DNA of 64,000 bases from positions 1 to 64,000 of the forward strand of contig NZ_ATAX01000035.1 in the NCBI RefSeq assembly GCF_000571935.1, read 5' to 3'. Source of the stretch: Ruminococcus flavefaciens 007c (GTDB lineage: Bacteria; Bacillota; Clostridia; Oscillospirales; Ruminococcaceae). Under the pieces are notes generated by a model that saw only the letters and a program-made list of their open reading frames with translations, was not told the origin of the DNA and searched no databases. Shown here piece by piece: positions 7,386 to 16,163 of the stretch (the stretch's first letter is position 1; the number at the start of each line of letters is the position of its first letter). Made by a program: the position numbers and the translations under genes.

Positions 7386-8351
7386 TTATTTCATGAATTC
7401 TCTGTGTATCAGTTCTTTGATCTCGGAGCCATTTGCCGTGAACTCTTCAAGCTGTTCAAAGAGCTGTTCTGCCCTTGCAAGGCAGTCCGCTGAGCTTTTT
7501 CCGCGGAAGTATTTCTCTTCCCTTTGCGAATCGGTGAGGTAGCGTATGGCCAGCTCTACCGTACACCACAGTATGCCGTAGTAAAGTGAGTTTATCTCGT
7601 CAGCCTCCAGTACGCCGTCAAGTCCCTGTGCAAAGCCGCGGGTAAGTGCTCTCACGTCGTTGAGATCCGCAGCTCCGCTGCGGCATACCGAGCGTACAAG
7701 GTCGCCGTAGTCTATGGCGGCATAGCCGTACATTACCGTATCAAGGTCGATGATAACAGGCGTTTCGCCTATTATTATGTTGTCTGGCTTGGCGTCGCCG
7801 TGTATCACACGTTTTCTGAGCTTTTCCGTGAATACCTCCGCAAGAGTGCTGCGAAGACTTTCCGTCAGAGCTTCAATGCGGCGGTGGGGATTTCCTGCGG
7901 CGGAAAGCTCCCTGAAATAGCGGTCAAGATCATGGAAGCCCTCTATGGCAGGCTGAGGATCGAGCTCCGCTCCGTCCATCAGGCGTATAAATTCTCCGAA
8001 GTGAAGTCCCGCAGCCGCGGGCTCTGCCGCGGCGTTAGCGGCCGTGGGGATATACCTGTACATCCGCCATACTTCATTATCTGCGGCCGCATATATTTTA
8101 TCGCCTGCGGCGATAAAATGCGGGACTGAAATGCCTGACACTGCGGCTGTTCCGATGATCTCGCCGACTATGCGGATATTGTTCATTACAGCTTGCGGAG
8201 AACGGAATACGGAACTGTTGAGAGATTGCAGGATATATTTTCCGCTGCCGCATTCTGCGAGGAAGGTTCGGTTTATGTGCCCCGAGGAAAGCACTTTCAG
8301 TTCTGAGGCTTCGGGAAGTCCGAATAGTGTGGGTATAAGATCAATTTCCAT
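7386..8351 (-). CDS. APH/choline-kinase fold phosphotransferase, NahK-like
   Basis: About 321 residues from the ATG at 8351. The N-lobe shows GHINRTFLAECGSGKYILQSLNSSVF and the C-lobe the Brenner motif VIHGDAKPDNIII (catalytic Asp) and metal-binding VIIDLDTVMYG. The GHIN...YILQ-LN...VF start resembles N-acetylhexosamine 1-kinases, so a sugar substrate is plausible; homoserine or choline kinases share the fold. A TTG seven codons upstream (8372) would extend the frame, but GGTGAT lies 5 bases before the ATG at 8351 and a palindromic repeat ends at 8371, so the ATG is preferred. It stands alone. Confidence 0.75.
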   Translation of the reverse strand: MEIDLIPTLFGLPEASELKVLSSGHINRTFLAECGSGKYILQSLNSSVFRSPQAVMNNIRIVGEIIGTAAVSGISVPHFIAAGDKIYAAADNEVWRMYRYIPTAANAAAEPAAAGLHFGEFIRLMDGAELDPQPAIEGFHDLDRYFRELSAAGNPHRRIEALTESLRSTLAEVFTEKLRKRVIHGDAKPDNIIIGETPVIIDLDTVMYGYAAIDYGDLVRSVCRSGAADLNDVRALTRGFAQGLDGVLEADEINSLYYGILWCTVELAIRYLTDSQREEKYFRGKSSADCLARAEQLFEQLEEFTANGSEIKELIHREFMK

Positions 8352-8370
8352 AATTATCACCATATATGAC

Positions 8371-8395
8371 AAGGGGCGGATATTATCCGCCCCTT
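8371..8395. repeat. REP-like palindrome
   Basis: Arms AAGGGGCGGATA and TATCCGCCCCTT separated by one base, a perfect inverted repeat. Same core as the units at 3723-3748 and 39245-39267. It lies directly before the kinase gene. Confidence 0.8.
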
Positions 8396-8424
8396 AATTA
8401 TCGTAACTGTATACGTCAGGCTGC

Positions 8425-9783
8425 TTAATTCTTCAGGCTCTGCATAGGTGCGGGAATACGTCCGCCGCGGTTGATGAATTTCGCAGGTGACTTATCCCTG
8501 ATAGGCATAACAGGGCCGCTTCCGAGAAGTCCGCCGAATTCGAGGGTATCGCCTTCCTTCTTGCCGATAGCGGGAATAAGACGTACAGCGGTGGTCTTGG
8601 AGTTCACCATGCCTATTGCAGCTTCGTCTGCTATGATGGCGGATATGGTCTCGGGTGTGATCTCGCCGGGAACTACTATCATATCAAGTCCTACGGAGCA
8701 TACAGCTGTCATTGCTTCAAGCTTCTCAAGGCTGAGCACGCCTGCAACTGCTGCGTCTATCATTCCTGCGTCCTCGGATACAGGGATGAATGCGCCCGAA
8801 AGACCGCCGACAGTAGACGAAGCCATTACGCCGCCCTTCTTTACTGCGTCGTTGAGCATTGCAAGGCAGGCTGTAGTACCGTGGGTACCGCACATCTCAA
8901 GTCCCATTTCCTCAAGGATATGAGCCACGCTGTCGCCGATGGCAGGTGTGGGAGCAAGTGACAGGTCAACGATACCGAAGGGAACGCCTAAAAGCTCGGA
9001 GGCTCTTGCGCCTACAAGCTGTCCCATACGGGTTATCTTGAATGCGGTCTTCTTGATTATGTCTGCTATCTCATTTATAGAAGCGTCTGGGTACTTTGTA
9101 AGAGCTGCGCGTACAACTCCGGGACCCGATACTCCTACGTGTATCTCACAGTCGGGCTCGCCTACACCGTGGAAGGCACCTGCCATGAAGGGGTTGTCCT
9201 CAACGGCGTTGCAGAATACAACCAGCTTTGCAGGTCCGATACAGTCGCGGTCTGCGGTCTTTATGGCAGCTTCCTTGACTATCTGTCCCATAAGCTTTAC
9301 TGCGTCCATATTTATGCCCGACTTGGTTGAGCCGATATTTACAGAAGAGCAGATGTTCTGTGTTACGTCGAGAGCCTCGGGGATAGACTTTATGAGAGCC
9401 ATATCTCCTGCGCTGAAGCCCTTGTGTACCAGTGCGGAATATCCGCCTATGAAGTTTACTCCGCAGGTGTCCGCAGCTCTCTGGAGAGTCTTTGCGAACT
9501 TTACCGTGTCACTGTCTGGGCAGGCAGCTGCCAGTATAGCTATGGGAGTTACGGAGATACGCTTGTTGACTATGGGTATTCCGTACTCTGTTTCTATCTG
9601 CTGCCCTGTTTTAACAAGGTTTCCCGCTTTAGAAACTATCTTGTTGTAGACCTTTTCGCAGGCCTTGTCTATATCCGTGTCGATACAGTCAAGCAGGGAA
9701 ATACCCATAGTGATAGTACGTATATCAAGGCACTCATCCTGTATCATGCGGATAGTTTCAAGTATATTGTATACGTTAAGCAT
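8425..9783 (-). CDS. PFL/UPF0210 (DUF711) family protein
   Basis: 452 residues, full length. Family hallmarks: [25 protein letters not shown] at the N-terminus, the middle [26 protein letters not shown] and [26 protein letters not shown] at the C-terminus. The fold resembles the glycyl-radical pyruvate formate-lyase barrel, but no glycyl-radical loop is known for this family and its role is unsettled. Its ATG is 18 bases after the ACT-domain gene stop; this ACT-UPF0210 pairing is conserved in many bacteria, so the ACT protein probably senses a ligand for it. Confidence 0.9.
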   Translation of the reverse strand: MLNVYNILETIRMIQDECLDIRTITMGISLLDCIDTDIDKACEKVYNKIVSKAGNLVKTGQQIETEYGIPIVNKRISVTPIAILAAACPDSDTVKFAKTLQRAADTCGVNFIGGYSALVHKGFSAGDMALIKSIPEALDVTQNICSSVNIGSTKSGINMDAVKLMGQIVKEAAIKTADRDCIGPAKLVVFCNAVEDNPFMAGAFHGVGEPDCEIHVGVSGPGVVRAALTKYPDASINEIADIIKKTAFKITRMGQLVGARASELLGVPFGIVDLSLAPTPAIGDSVAHILEEMGLEMCGTHGTTACLAMLNDAVKKGGVMASSTVGGLSGAFIPVSEDAGMIDAAVAGVLSLEKLEAMTAVCSVGLDMIVVPGEITPETISAIIADEAAIGMVNSKTTAVRLIPAIGKKEGDTLEFGGLLGSGPVMPIRDKSPAKFINRGGRIPAPMQSLKN

Positions 9784-9801
9784 TGAACGTACTTCCTTTC
9801 A

Positions 9802-10071
9802 TTATATGCTGTGCATGGAGTTGAAAATATCCTCGTGCATGGTATGGATAGAAAGCCCTAGCTCTGTGCCAAGTGCTGTCATCCTGCCTACCAGTTCGGA
9901 AAAATCGCCCTTTATATCCGTTATGTCTACCAGCATTATCATGGCGAACATATCCTGAAGTACGCTCTGCGTTACCTCGATAACGTTTACGTTGTACTCG
10001 GCGCAGATGCCGCTTACCTTATGCAGGATGCCTACGGTATCCTTACCAATGACAGTTACTACTGCTCTCAT
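9802..10071 (-). CDS. ACT domain protein (UPF0237)
   Basis: 89 residues from MRAVVTVIGKDTVGILHKVSGICAEYNVNVIEV, a single ACT domain with the usual ligand-loop DTVGIL. CGGAGG lies 7 bases before the ATG at 10071. A longer frame to 10209 exists but carries the promoter and no ribosome site. First gene of an operon with the UPF0210 gene. ACT domains of this group bind amino acids or similar small molecules. Confidence 0.9.
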   Translation of the reverse strand: MRAVVTVIGKDTVGILHKVSGICAEYNVNVIEVTQSVLQDMFAMIMLVDITDIKGDFSELVGRMTALGTELGLSIHTMHEDIFNSMHSI

Positions 10072-10123
10072 AGTCAAAACCTCCGTTTTATTGTTATCCG
10101 GGCTGTCCCGAATGATTGATATA

Positions 10124-10152
10124 ATTATAACACACTGCGGATAAAAAAGCAA
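10124..10152 (-). promoter_or_regulatory. Promoter of the ACT-UPF0210 operon
   Basis: Minus strand TTGCTT (10147-10152), 17-base spacer, TATAAT (10124-10129). Divergent from the HIT promoter less than 50 bp away. Confidence 0.75.
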
Positions 10153-10197
10153 CAGCCCCGGGAAAAAAATTCGGGCAGGAGTCTTCGGCGGCAGATG

Positions 10198-10226
10198 TTG
10201 AAAAAACATAACCGCTGTGGTATAAT
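10198..10226 (+). promoter_or_regulatory. Promoter of the HIT gene
   Basis: TTGAAA (10198-10203), 17-base spacer, TATAAT (10221-10226), 30 bases before the start codon at 10257. Confidence 0.8.
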
Positions 10227-10256
10227 ATCTTATATCTTTTGAAAGGCGGTCATACC

Positions 10257-10721
10257 ATGTGTCTTATATGCGACAGGATAGAAATGATAAAGAACGGTAC
10301 GAACCCTTACTTCGTCAGGGAACTCGAAACGGGATATGTCGTTATCGGTGACAACCAGCACTTCTACGGCTATACCCTTTTTTTATACAAGTATCACGGC
10401 GACAGGACAGAGCTCTTTCATCTTGATATGGCGGAAAGAGCAAAGTTTATGGAGGAGATGACCGTAGTAGCGGAAGCTGCTGCAAAAGCCTTCGGCGCCG
10501 AGAAGATGAATTATGAGCTGCTCGGCATGGGCGACGCTCATCTCCACTGGCACCTATATCCCCGCAGGAGCGGCGACATAGGCGGCTACGGTAATCACGG
10601 AAAAGGTCCCGTGTGGTGGTACCCTATGGATAAGATGTATTCCGACGATAACCGTCCCACGGCAGAAGAGCTTGAAATCATGAAGAAAAAGCTTCTTGAA
10701 ATGCTGGACAGTATAGTATGA
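10257..10721 (+). CDS. HIT family nucleotide hydrolase
   Basis: 154 residues from MCLICDRIEMIKNGTNPYFV. The histidine triad is clear in GMGDAHLHWHLYPR (H-x-H-x-H), about residue 97. A Cys pair CLIC at the N-terminus is common in Firmicute HIT proteins and may bind zinc. The family hydrolyses or transfers nucleotides attached to phosphates, amines or other groups. AAAGGCGG lies about 7 bases before the ATG at 10257; an in-frame TTG at 10239 is less likely. Transcribed from its own promoter. Confidence 0.9.
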   Translation: MCLICDRIEMIKNGTNPYFVRELETGYVVIGDNQHFYGYTLFLYKYHGDRTELFHLDMAERAKFMEEMTVVAEAAAKAFGAEKMNYELLGMGDAHLHWHLYPRRSGDIGGYGNHGKGPVWWYPMDKMYSDDNRPTAEELEIMKKKLLEMLDSIV

Positions 10722-10742
10722 GCGTTTTTTTTACAAAAACGG

Positions 10743-10771
10743 TGTACAAATTTCCTGTGATGTGTTATAAT
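10743..10771 (+). promoter_or_regulatory. Promoter of the PHP phosphatase gene
   Basis: TGTACA (10743-10748), 17-base spacer, TATAAT (10766-10771). The -35 is weak. It lies 29 bases before the start at 10801. Confidence 0.6.
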
Positions 10772-10800
10772 AATAGAATATCGTAAAAGAGGGTGATACT

Positions 10801-11655
10801 ATGAAGCTTGTTGACTGCCATACCCATACGCAGTTTTCCGTTGATTCCGAGGCTGATATAAATGAATGTGCAAATCGGGCCGCGGAGCTGGGACTTGCGG
10901 CCTACGCCATTACTGACCATTGTGAGTGCAACGGCTGGTATGAAAAGGAGCACTACTCCGAGAATGAATGGCATCTCTGTGAGAGTTTCGATTACGCAAA
11001 GGACTTTGAGGGTTCGGTATCTGCGGTGACAGCTCTGAAGGAGAAATACGCAGGCAGGCTCAATCTGCTCTGCGGCGTGGAGCTTGGACAGATACTCCAT
11101 GATACGGTCGCGGCTAAGATAGTTAATGCCGATAAAAGAGTGGACTTCATCATTGGTTCGGTGCATCAGGTGCTCGGAGAGCAGGACTTCTATTTCATAG
11201 ACTATGAGAAACTGACCATGGACGAGATATACGGGCTTCTGGAGCGTTATTTCAGCGAAGTATACGACCTCAGCAGAACAGACCTCTTCGATGTAATCGG
11301 ACATATTACCTACTGCCTGCGCTACATGAAGCAGAGAAACGGCATAGAAGCCGATATAAGCCGATATGACGACATTATTGCGGAGACCTTCCGTAATCTC
11401 GCTGTCAGCGGCAGGGGCATAGAGATAAATACTTCGGGGATCAGACAGGGATTCGGCGACTGCTTCCCCAATCTTAAATATGTGAAGCTTTTCCGTGATA
11501 TGGGAGGCGAGATCATCACCATAGGCTCCGACGCTCATACAGTCGGGGATATAGGCGCCAATGCCGCCGACGGTATAGAGACAGCGCGGGCGGCAGGATT
11601 TACGCGGATAGCTTATTTCAAGAAAAGAAGACCTTATTTTATAGATATTACCTGA
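10801..11655 (+). CDS. Histidinol-phosphatase, PHP family
   Basis: 284 residues. The PHP metal sites are seen in DCHTHTQFSVDS, ITDHCECN, a glutamate in GVELGQ, IIGSVHQV and IGHITYCLRY, ending with ITIGSDAHTVGDIG. This is the HisK/HisJ type that releases histidinol from histidinol phosphate in histidine synthesis. No other his genes are here, so another PHP substrate is possible. GAGGGTG precedes the ATG. A lipoprotein gene follows after 16 bases and may be co-transcribed. Confidence 0.82.
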   Translation: MKLVDCHTHTQFSVDSEADINECANRAAELGLAAYAITDHCECNGWYEKEHYSENEWHLCESFDYAKDFEGSVSAVTALKEKYAGRLNLLCGVELGQILHDTVAAKIVNADKRVDFIIGSVHQVLGEQDFYFIDYEKLTMDEIYGLLERYFSEVYDLSRTDLFDVIGHITYCLRYMKQRNGIEADISRYDDIIAETFRNLAVSGRGIEINTSGIRQGFGDCFPNLKYVKLFRDMGGEIITIGSDAHTVGDIGANAADGIETARAAGFTRIAYFKKRRPYFIDIT

Positions 11656-11671
11656 AAAGAGGAGCTTTGTC

Positions 11672-12685
11672 ATGAATAGGAGAGCTTTGACCTGTGCTCT
11701 TGCCGTGCTTTTGACGGTCTCCGTTTTCGGCTGCGGCAGAGAGGATAAGAGGGCTGACCCGGAGGAGAATACCACGGCTGCGGAGATAACTGCAAGTACC
11801 GCTCCCGCTTCCGCGGAAGAAACGCAGGAGGAAACCACTGCAAGGAGAAAAAACAAAGACGGCTTCGGTATGCTGGGATATGTGAGGAAAAGCAAGAAAT
11901 CCTCGGAAAATTCCATTGCTGCAACTCTGACGAGAGCGATGTGCTGCGTCCTAGTGGATAAAGAAAAGAAGATCGCAGGAGATGTGGTGTATTCCCATTC
12001 GGACGGAGAGGATGAGCTGAATAAAAATGTGCGGGATACTTATTTTTCGCCCGCTGAGGATATCGAGTATATCATGGGAACAGATGAAAGCGGCTATCCC
12101 AAGTGGCTGCTGTGCAGCAAAAACACCAATAAGGACAGATATGTGGGCGTTTACGGTAATATCGACAATGCCGACGAGTTGAGAGACATGAAATGGCCTG
12201 AGGTGCTGGAGCTTTATTCCTTCCGTGAAAAAGAATATACCGGGGTCACGCTTGAAAATGATGTTCAGGCCGATCAGGACGGTCAGACCCAGAGAATTAC
12301 ACTTGGAGACGGTACTCCCATAAAGTATGAAGGGCTGGACAGGCTCGACCTGCTGGCTCTGAGCATCGGCATGGAGTACATAGTGGGCGTGTCTCAGAAG
12401 CCCTTCTGTTACTACGGCAGATGGGGCGCGGACGAGGCGTTCACGGCTGATGTCCCGTGGGAAGTTCCCGAGCACGGCGATATGGAGTTTATCATAGAGC
12501 TTTCGGGCTTTGAGATAGGCAGAGTCATGTGCTGGGAGACTGACACCGACAAGTCCCTTGTCGGTAAGTATAACTTCAAAGGAGAAAGACAATATCTCTC
12601 CGGCAGCAGCTGGGACGAGGTGCTGGAATATTTCGGCTATACTCAGGGAGAATACGTTGAATACAATATGGATGAAAGGAACTGA
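11672..12685 (+). CDS. Predicted lipoprotein of unknown function
   Basis: 337 residues. The N-terminus has a signal peptide with lipobox (SVFGC), followed by a linker rich in Thr, Ala and Glu (residues about 29-62) and a C-terminal globular part with repeated GxYGN and VLEYFGYTQGEYVEY type segments. It should be anchored on the outer face of the membrane. Family not recognised. It lies between the PHP phosphatase and the Lrp gene, with gaps of 16 and 4 bases, so it is within the operon. Confidence 0.7.
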   Translation: MNRRALTCALAVLLTVSVFGCGREDKRADPEENTTAAEITASTAPASAEETQEETTARRKNKDGFGMLGYVRKSKKSSENSIAATLTRAMCCVLVDKEKKIAGDVVYSHSDGEDELNKNVRDTYFSPAEDIEYIMGTDESGYPKWLLCSKNTNKDRYVGVYGNIDNADELRDMKWPEVLELYSFREKEYTGVTLENDVQADQDGQTQRITLGDGTPIKYEGLDRLDLLALSIGMEYIVGVSQKPFCYYGRWGADEAFTADVPWEVPEHGDMEFIIELSGFEIGRVMCWETDTDKSLVGKYNFKGERQYLSGSSWDEVLEYFGYTQGEYVEYNMDERN

Positions 12686-12689
12686 TATC

Positions 12690-13166
12690 ATGAAAGACAT
12701 AATAAGAATATTACAGCAGAACGCCCGTATATCGGACGCTGCCCTCGGTGAGATGCTGGGCATTTCGGCAGAGGAGGCTGCGGCACGGATAGAAAAGCTT
12801 GAAAAGGACGGAGTTATAAAGGGCTACAGCGTTATCGTCGATGACGATCTGTATGACAAATCTATCGTTTACGCTACTATCGAGCTGAAGGTAACTCCTC
12901 AGCGCGACTGCGGATTTGACGACATTGCCAAGACTATCATGATGTACGACGAGGTCGAGAGCGTGAGCCTTATGTCCTCGGGTGCCTATGATCTTGCCGT
13001 TGAGGTCAAGGGCGACAACCTCAAGGACGTTGCCTTCTTCGTTTCCGAGAGGCTTGCGACTATTGACGGTATCCTTTCAACATCTACACACTTTATTCTC
13101 AAAAAATACAAGGAAAAAGGCATTTTCATAGATAATGAAGAGCCCGATGAAAGGGGAATCGTTTGA
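12690..13166 (+). CDS. Lrp/AsnC family transcriptional regulator
   Basis: 158 residues from MKDIIRILQQNARISDAALGEMLGISAEEAAARIEKLEKDGVIKGY, the Lrp winged helix-turn-helix, then the RAM ligand domain (AYDLAVEVKGDNLKDVAFFVSERLATIDGILSTSTHFIL). GAAAGGAA lies about 8 bases before the ATG at 12690; the frame is open upstream but inside the previous gene. The gene overlaps the aminotransferase start, and this Lrp-aminotransferase pair suggests control of amino acid metabolism by the local regulator. Confidence 0.88.
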   Translation: MKDIIRILQQNARISDAALGEMLGISAEEAAARIEKLEKDGVIKGYSVIVDDDLYDKSIVYATIELKVTPQRDCGFDDIAKTIMMYDEVESVSLMSSGAYDLAVEVKGDNLKDVAFFVSERLATIDGILSTSTHFILKKYKEKGIFIDNEEPDERGIV

Positions 13167-14350
13167 TCGTGATCGACTACGATAAAGTCCTTTCGGACAA
13201 AATAAAGAATATAAAGCCCTCGGGCATACGTAAGTTCTTCGATATTGCTGGAACTATGGAGGACGTTATCTCTCTGGGCGTGGGAGAGCCCGATTTCAAT
13301 ACTCCCTGGGCTATAAGAAAGGCAGCTATAAAGGTCCTTGAGCGCAAGCATATAATCTACGGACCAAATAAGGGACTCGGCTCCCTGAGAAGCGTCATTT
13401 CCGATACCATAAACAAGAAGCACGGTGTAAAGTACGATCCCGACAAGGAGATAATCGTTACCGTAGGCGGCTCAGAGGCCATAGACCTTACCCTCAGAGG
13501 ATTGCTGGATCCCGGGGACGAGGTACTCGTTGTGGAGCCCTGCTTCGTGTGCTATGCTCCTCTTGTGGAGCTGGCTGGGGGAGTTCCGGTGTCTGTGCGC
13601 ACAAGGATAGAGAATAATTTCAAGCTCACCCTTGAAGACTTCAGGGACAAGATCACCGAGCGTACAAAGCTGCTCATACTGCCCTTCCCGAATAATCCTA
13701 CGGGAGCTGTCATGACCAAGGAGGATCTTGAGCCTATTGCGGATTTCCTCCGCGATACGGATATAATGGTGCTCACTGACGAGATATACTCCGAGCTGAC
13801 CTACGGCAGGAAGCATTTCTCTATAATAGAGCTGGAGGGCATGAGAGAGCGTACCGTATACGTAAACGGCTTCTCGAAGGCATATGCCATGACAGGCTGG
13901 AGACTGGGCTATGTAACAGCTCCCGAACCTGTGATCTCGCAGATCGCAAAGATACATCAGTACGGTATCATGTGCAGTCCCTTCATAAGCCAGAATGCGG
14001 CTGTTGAGGCTCTTACCTCCTGCGATGAGGAGGTAGCGAAAATGGTGGCTGAGTACAATACGCGCCGCCGCTATCTTGTAGGGGAGTTCAACCGCCTCGG
14101 ACTGACTTGTTTCAATCCCGAGGGAGCTTTCTATGTTTTCCCTTGTATCAAGAGCACGGGCCTTACAAGTGAGGAATTCTGCGAAAGACTGCTCTTTGAG
14201 GAGAGAGTTGCAGCTGTTCCGGGCAGCGCCTTCGGAGAAAGCGGCGAAGGATATATGCGTATCTCCTACGCTTATTCCCTCAAGCATCTTATGGAGGCTA
14301 TCCACCGCATAGAGAAGTTCCTGAAAAAGCTGGAGGCCGAAAAGTCATGA
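13163..14350 (+). CDS. PLP-dependent class I/II aminotransferase
   Basis: About 395 residues. Fold-type I features: ISLGVGEPDFNTP, IYGPNKGLGSLR, the substrate-side ILPFPNNPTGAVM, VLTDEIYSELTYG, and the PLP lysine in NGFSKAYAMTGWRLGY. It resembles aspartate/aromatic transaminases of the PatA/AspC group; the donor cannot be told by eye. The likely start is TTG at 13163, overlapping the Lrp stop (TTGA), 6 bases after AAAGGGG; GTG at 13169 is the alternative. It ends inside the ispE start (ATGA at 14347-14350), so three genes are coupled. Confidence 0.9.
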   Translation: MIVIDYDKVLSDKIKNIKPSGIRKFFDIAGTMEDVISLGVGEPDFNTPWAIRKAAIKVLERKHIIYGPNKGLGSLRSVISDTINKKHGVKYDPDKEIIVTVGGSEAIDLTLRGLLDPGDEVLVVEPCFVCYAPLVELAGGVPVSVRTRIENNFKLTLEDFRDKITERTKLLILPFPNNPTGAVMTKEDLEPIADFLRDTDIMVLTDEIYSELTYGRKHFSIIELEGMRERTVYVNGFSKAYAMTGWRLGYVTAPEPVISQIAKIHQYGIMCSPFISQNAAVEALTSCDEEVAKMVAEYNTRRRYLVGEFNRLGLTCFNPEGAFYVFPCIKSTGLTSEEFCERLLFEERVAAVPGSAFGESGEGYMRISYAYSLKHLMEAIHRIEKFLKKLEAEKS

Positions 14351-15207
14351 AGGTAAAAGCAGCTGCAAAGATAAATCTGGCTCTGGATGTCACAGGGAAG
14401 CTCCCGAACGGCTATCACGCCATAGAAAGCGTATTCCAGACTGTTGGGCTTTACGATGAGGTCTCCGTGGAGCTGACTGACGGCGGCATAGAGCTGAGCT
14501 GCGAGGTGCCCCATGAGTTCGCCAGCGCCGATCCTATACCCTGCGATGAACGGAATATCGCCTATAAAGCTGCAAAGCTCTTCTTTGAGGAGAACGGCAT
14601 GGACTGTGGCTGCCGTATACATATAAAGAAAGGTATCCCTTCACAGGCGGGCATGGGCGGCGGCAGCACCGACGCTGCGGCTGTTCTGTACTGTCTCGGC
14701 GAGCTGACTGGGAAAAGCGTAAGCAAGCCCGAAAAGCTCGGGGCAGACGTTCCATTCTTCCTCACGGGAGGTACTGCCTATGTGGAGGGCATCGGCGAGA
14801 GGATAACTCCCGCAGCCGATTATTCGGGACGTATACTGGTCATCGCCAAGGGCAGAGAGGGAGTGTCCACTGCCGAGGCTTACAGGAATGTAGACAGCCT
14901 TGAGGCTCCGCAGCATCCCGAAACGCAGAAGCTGGCGGAAGCCATTGAAAATGCTCCCGATACGGCTTACAGGTACTTCGGCAATCTTTTCGAGCAGGCT
15001 GTGAAGCTCCCCGAGGTCGATGACATCAGAGATAATATGCTGAAAGCTCACGCACTGAGTGCCGTGATGACAGGCAGCGGTTCGGCAGTGTTCGGACTGT
15101 TTATGAGCCGCGGCATGGCTGAGAGCTGTGCCGAAAAGCTGAGAAAACTGGGCTTTTTCGCAGAAGTCTGCGAGACTGTGGCGGAGAGCTTTATCATCAT
15201 GGAGTAA
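14347..15207 (+). CDS. ispE: 4-diphosphocytidyl-2-C-methyl-D-erythritol kinase IspE
   Basis: 286 residues, full length. GHMP kinase motifs: KAAAKINLALDVTGKLPNGYH at the N-terminus, the ATP loop IPSQAGMGGGSTDAAAVLYCL and the C-terminal AVMTGSGSAVFGLF. It phosphorylates CDP-methylerythritol in the non-mevalonate isoprenoid pathway. Its ATG overlaps the aminotransferase stop by four bases, so it is read from the Lrp operon. The shared terminator follows at 15239. Confidence 0.95.
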   Translation: MKVKAAAKINLALDVTGKLPNGYHAIESVFQTVGLYDEVSVELTDGGIELSCEVPHEFASADPIPCDERNIAYKAAKLFFEENGMDCGCRIHIKKGIPSQAGMGGGSTDAAAVLYCLGELTGKSVSKPEKLGADVPFFLTGGTAYVEGIGERITPAADYSGRILVIAKGREGVSTAEAYRNVDSLEAPQHPETQKLAEAIENAPDTAYRYFGNLFEQAVKLPEVDDIRDNMLKAHALSAVMTGSGSAVFGLFMSRGMAESCAEKLRKLGFFAEVCETVAESFIIME

Positions 15208-15238
15208 GCATATTTTGGTGAATACTGATATATAAATC

Positions 15239-15273
15239 ATGCCCCGAAGCGATCTGATAACGCTTCGGGGCAT
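15239..15273. terminator. Bidirectional terminator between ispE and SUKH gene
   Basis: Perfect 13-bp stem (15239-15251 / 15261-15273) with a nine-base loop; the plus strand continues with TTTTGTTTTTG, and the minus side is A/T rich. Confidence 0.88.
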
Positions 15274-15284
15274 TTTGTTTTTGT

Positions 15285-15920
15285 TTACTGTACCGAATCT
15301 TCTGATGTAAGGTAATCTGTCAGGTATGCGCCTTCCTCAATATCGTCTGTGCCAAGGAGGACAACGTCTTCGCCGTCGTAATCGCCGATGAAGAAGTCGT
15401 CGCTGTTGACTATCCTGGTAAGGCGGTCAAAAAACGCATTGAGATCCTTTGCAAGAACGGTCTTGTTGTGCTCATCCCTGCCGAAATTGATGACCTGTCC
15501 CACTGTGCCGTTTATGTCGGGGTCAAGGTCGATGCCGATGAAATTGCCGCCGTCGTCCGAGCAGACAGGGAGCCATTTCATATCCGCATAGCGCCTTTTG
15601 ATACAGCCTTCGGGAGTTGAGGAGAAGCGGCTGCTGTCGTTGAGGTCGGCGTCTTCTGCTAACTTCTTCATGCTGCGCCATTCGTAAAGCAGTGATTCAA
15701 GGCTGAGAAAGTGGAAACCGAGTATCATACCGCAGAGGGCTTTGTGTGTGTCTCCGTCATTGGCGAGGTAAAGCTCCTTCAGCTGTTGGGGGAAGGTGAT
15801 GCCTGTCTCTGCCTCGGCAGAGCTGATGTCACTTTCGGATACGCCTTCACGCAGTGTTTCTGCCAGGAACGGCATTTTTGCGAGAAGCGCTTCCTTGTAG
15901 GCGTTCCAGTTGCTGTTCAT
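15285..15920 (-). CDS. SMI1/KNR4 (SUKH) family protein
   Basis: 211 residues. The SUKH core is seen in SDISSAEAETGITFPQQLKELYLANDGDT, FHFLSLESLLYEWR, then WLPVCSDDGGNFIGIDLDPDINGTVGQVINFGRDEHNKTVLAKDLNAFFDRL. Many SUKH proteins are immunity proteins to polymorphic toxins, others are housekeeping. AAAGGAG precedes the ATG. It is divergent from two small secreted peptides (16.1-17 kb), which would fit an immunity role, but no toxin domain is visible, so this is only a hint. Confidence 0.82.
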   Translation of the reverse strand: MNSNWNAYKEALLAKMPFLAETLREGVSESDISSAEAETGITFPQQLKELYLANDGDTHKALCGMILGFHFLSLESLLYEWRSMKKLAEDADLNDSSRFSSTPEGCIKRRYADMKWLPVCSDDGGNFIGIDLDPDINGTVGQVINFGRDEHNKTVLAKDLNAFFDRLTRIVNSDDFFIGDYDGEDVVLLGTDDIEEGAYLTDYLTSEDSVQ

Positions 15921-16084
15921 AAACGATCACTCCTTTATATCAGAATCCATACGCACTGAATTCCGGTTTATCTTGCAAGAATTATAGCATAATACCATGG
16001 CAATGTCAATAAAAAGGTGCATCTTCCTGCGGGAGAGGCTATGGGAGGCTTCTTTTTGCATTCTGAAAAAATATGGAGTTTTTT

Positions 16085-16141
16085 GCACAATAATCCCTTC
16101 GGCAGGTGTGTTATATACAGAGATGCGCATCCTCGGAATTT
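16085..16141 (+). promoter_or_regulatory. Duplicated leader, copy 1
   Basis: About 57 nt starting GCACAATAATC that matches 16631-16687 with only five differences. It contains the 10-base palindrome GATGCGCATC and lies 22 bases before the peptide start. It probably holds the promoter -10 or the first part of the transcript. Outside this block and the signal peptide the two genes differ. Confidence 0.75.
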
Positions 16142-16163
16142 TATTGAAAAGGAAATGAGGAAA

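Noticed and set aside
10765..11916. 383-codon minus-strand frame over the PHP phosphatase
   Set aside because: Shadow of the phosphatase and lipoprotein genes, which have clear motifs, promoter and ribosome sites.
16017..16163. N-terminal extension of the first secreted peptide from 16017
   Set aside because: It would translate the conserved leader, and the signal peptide begins properly at 16164.
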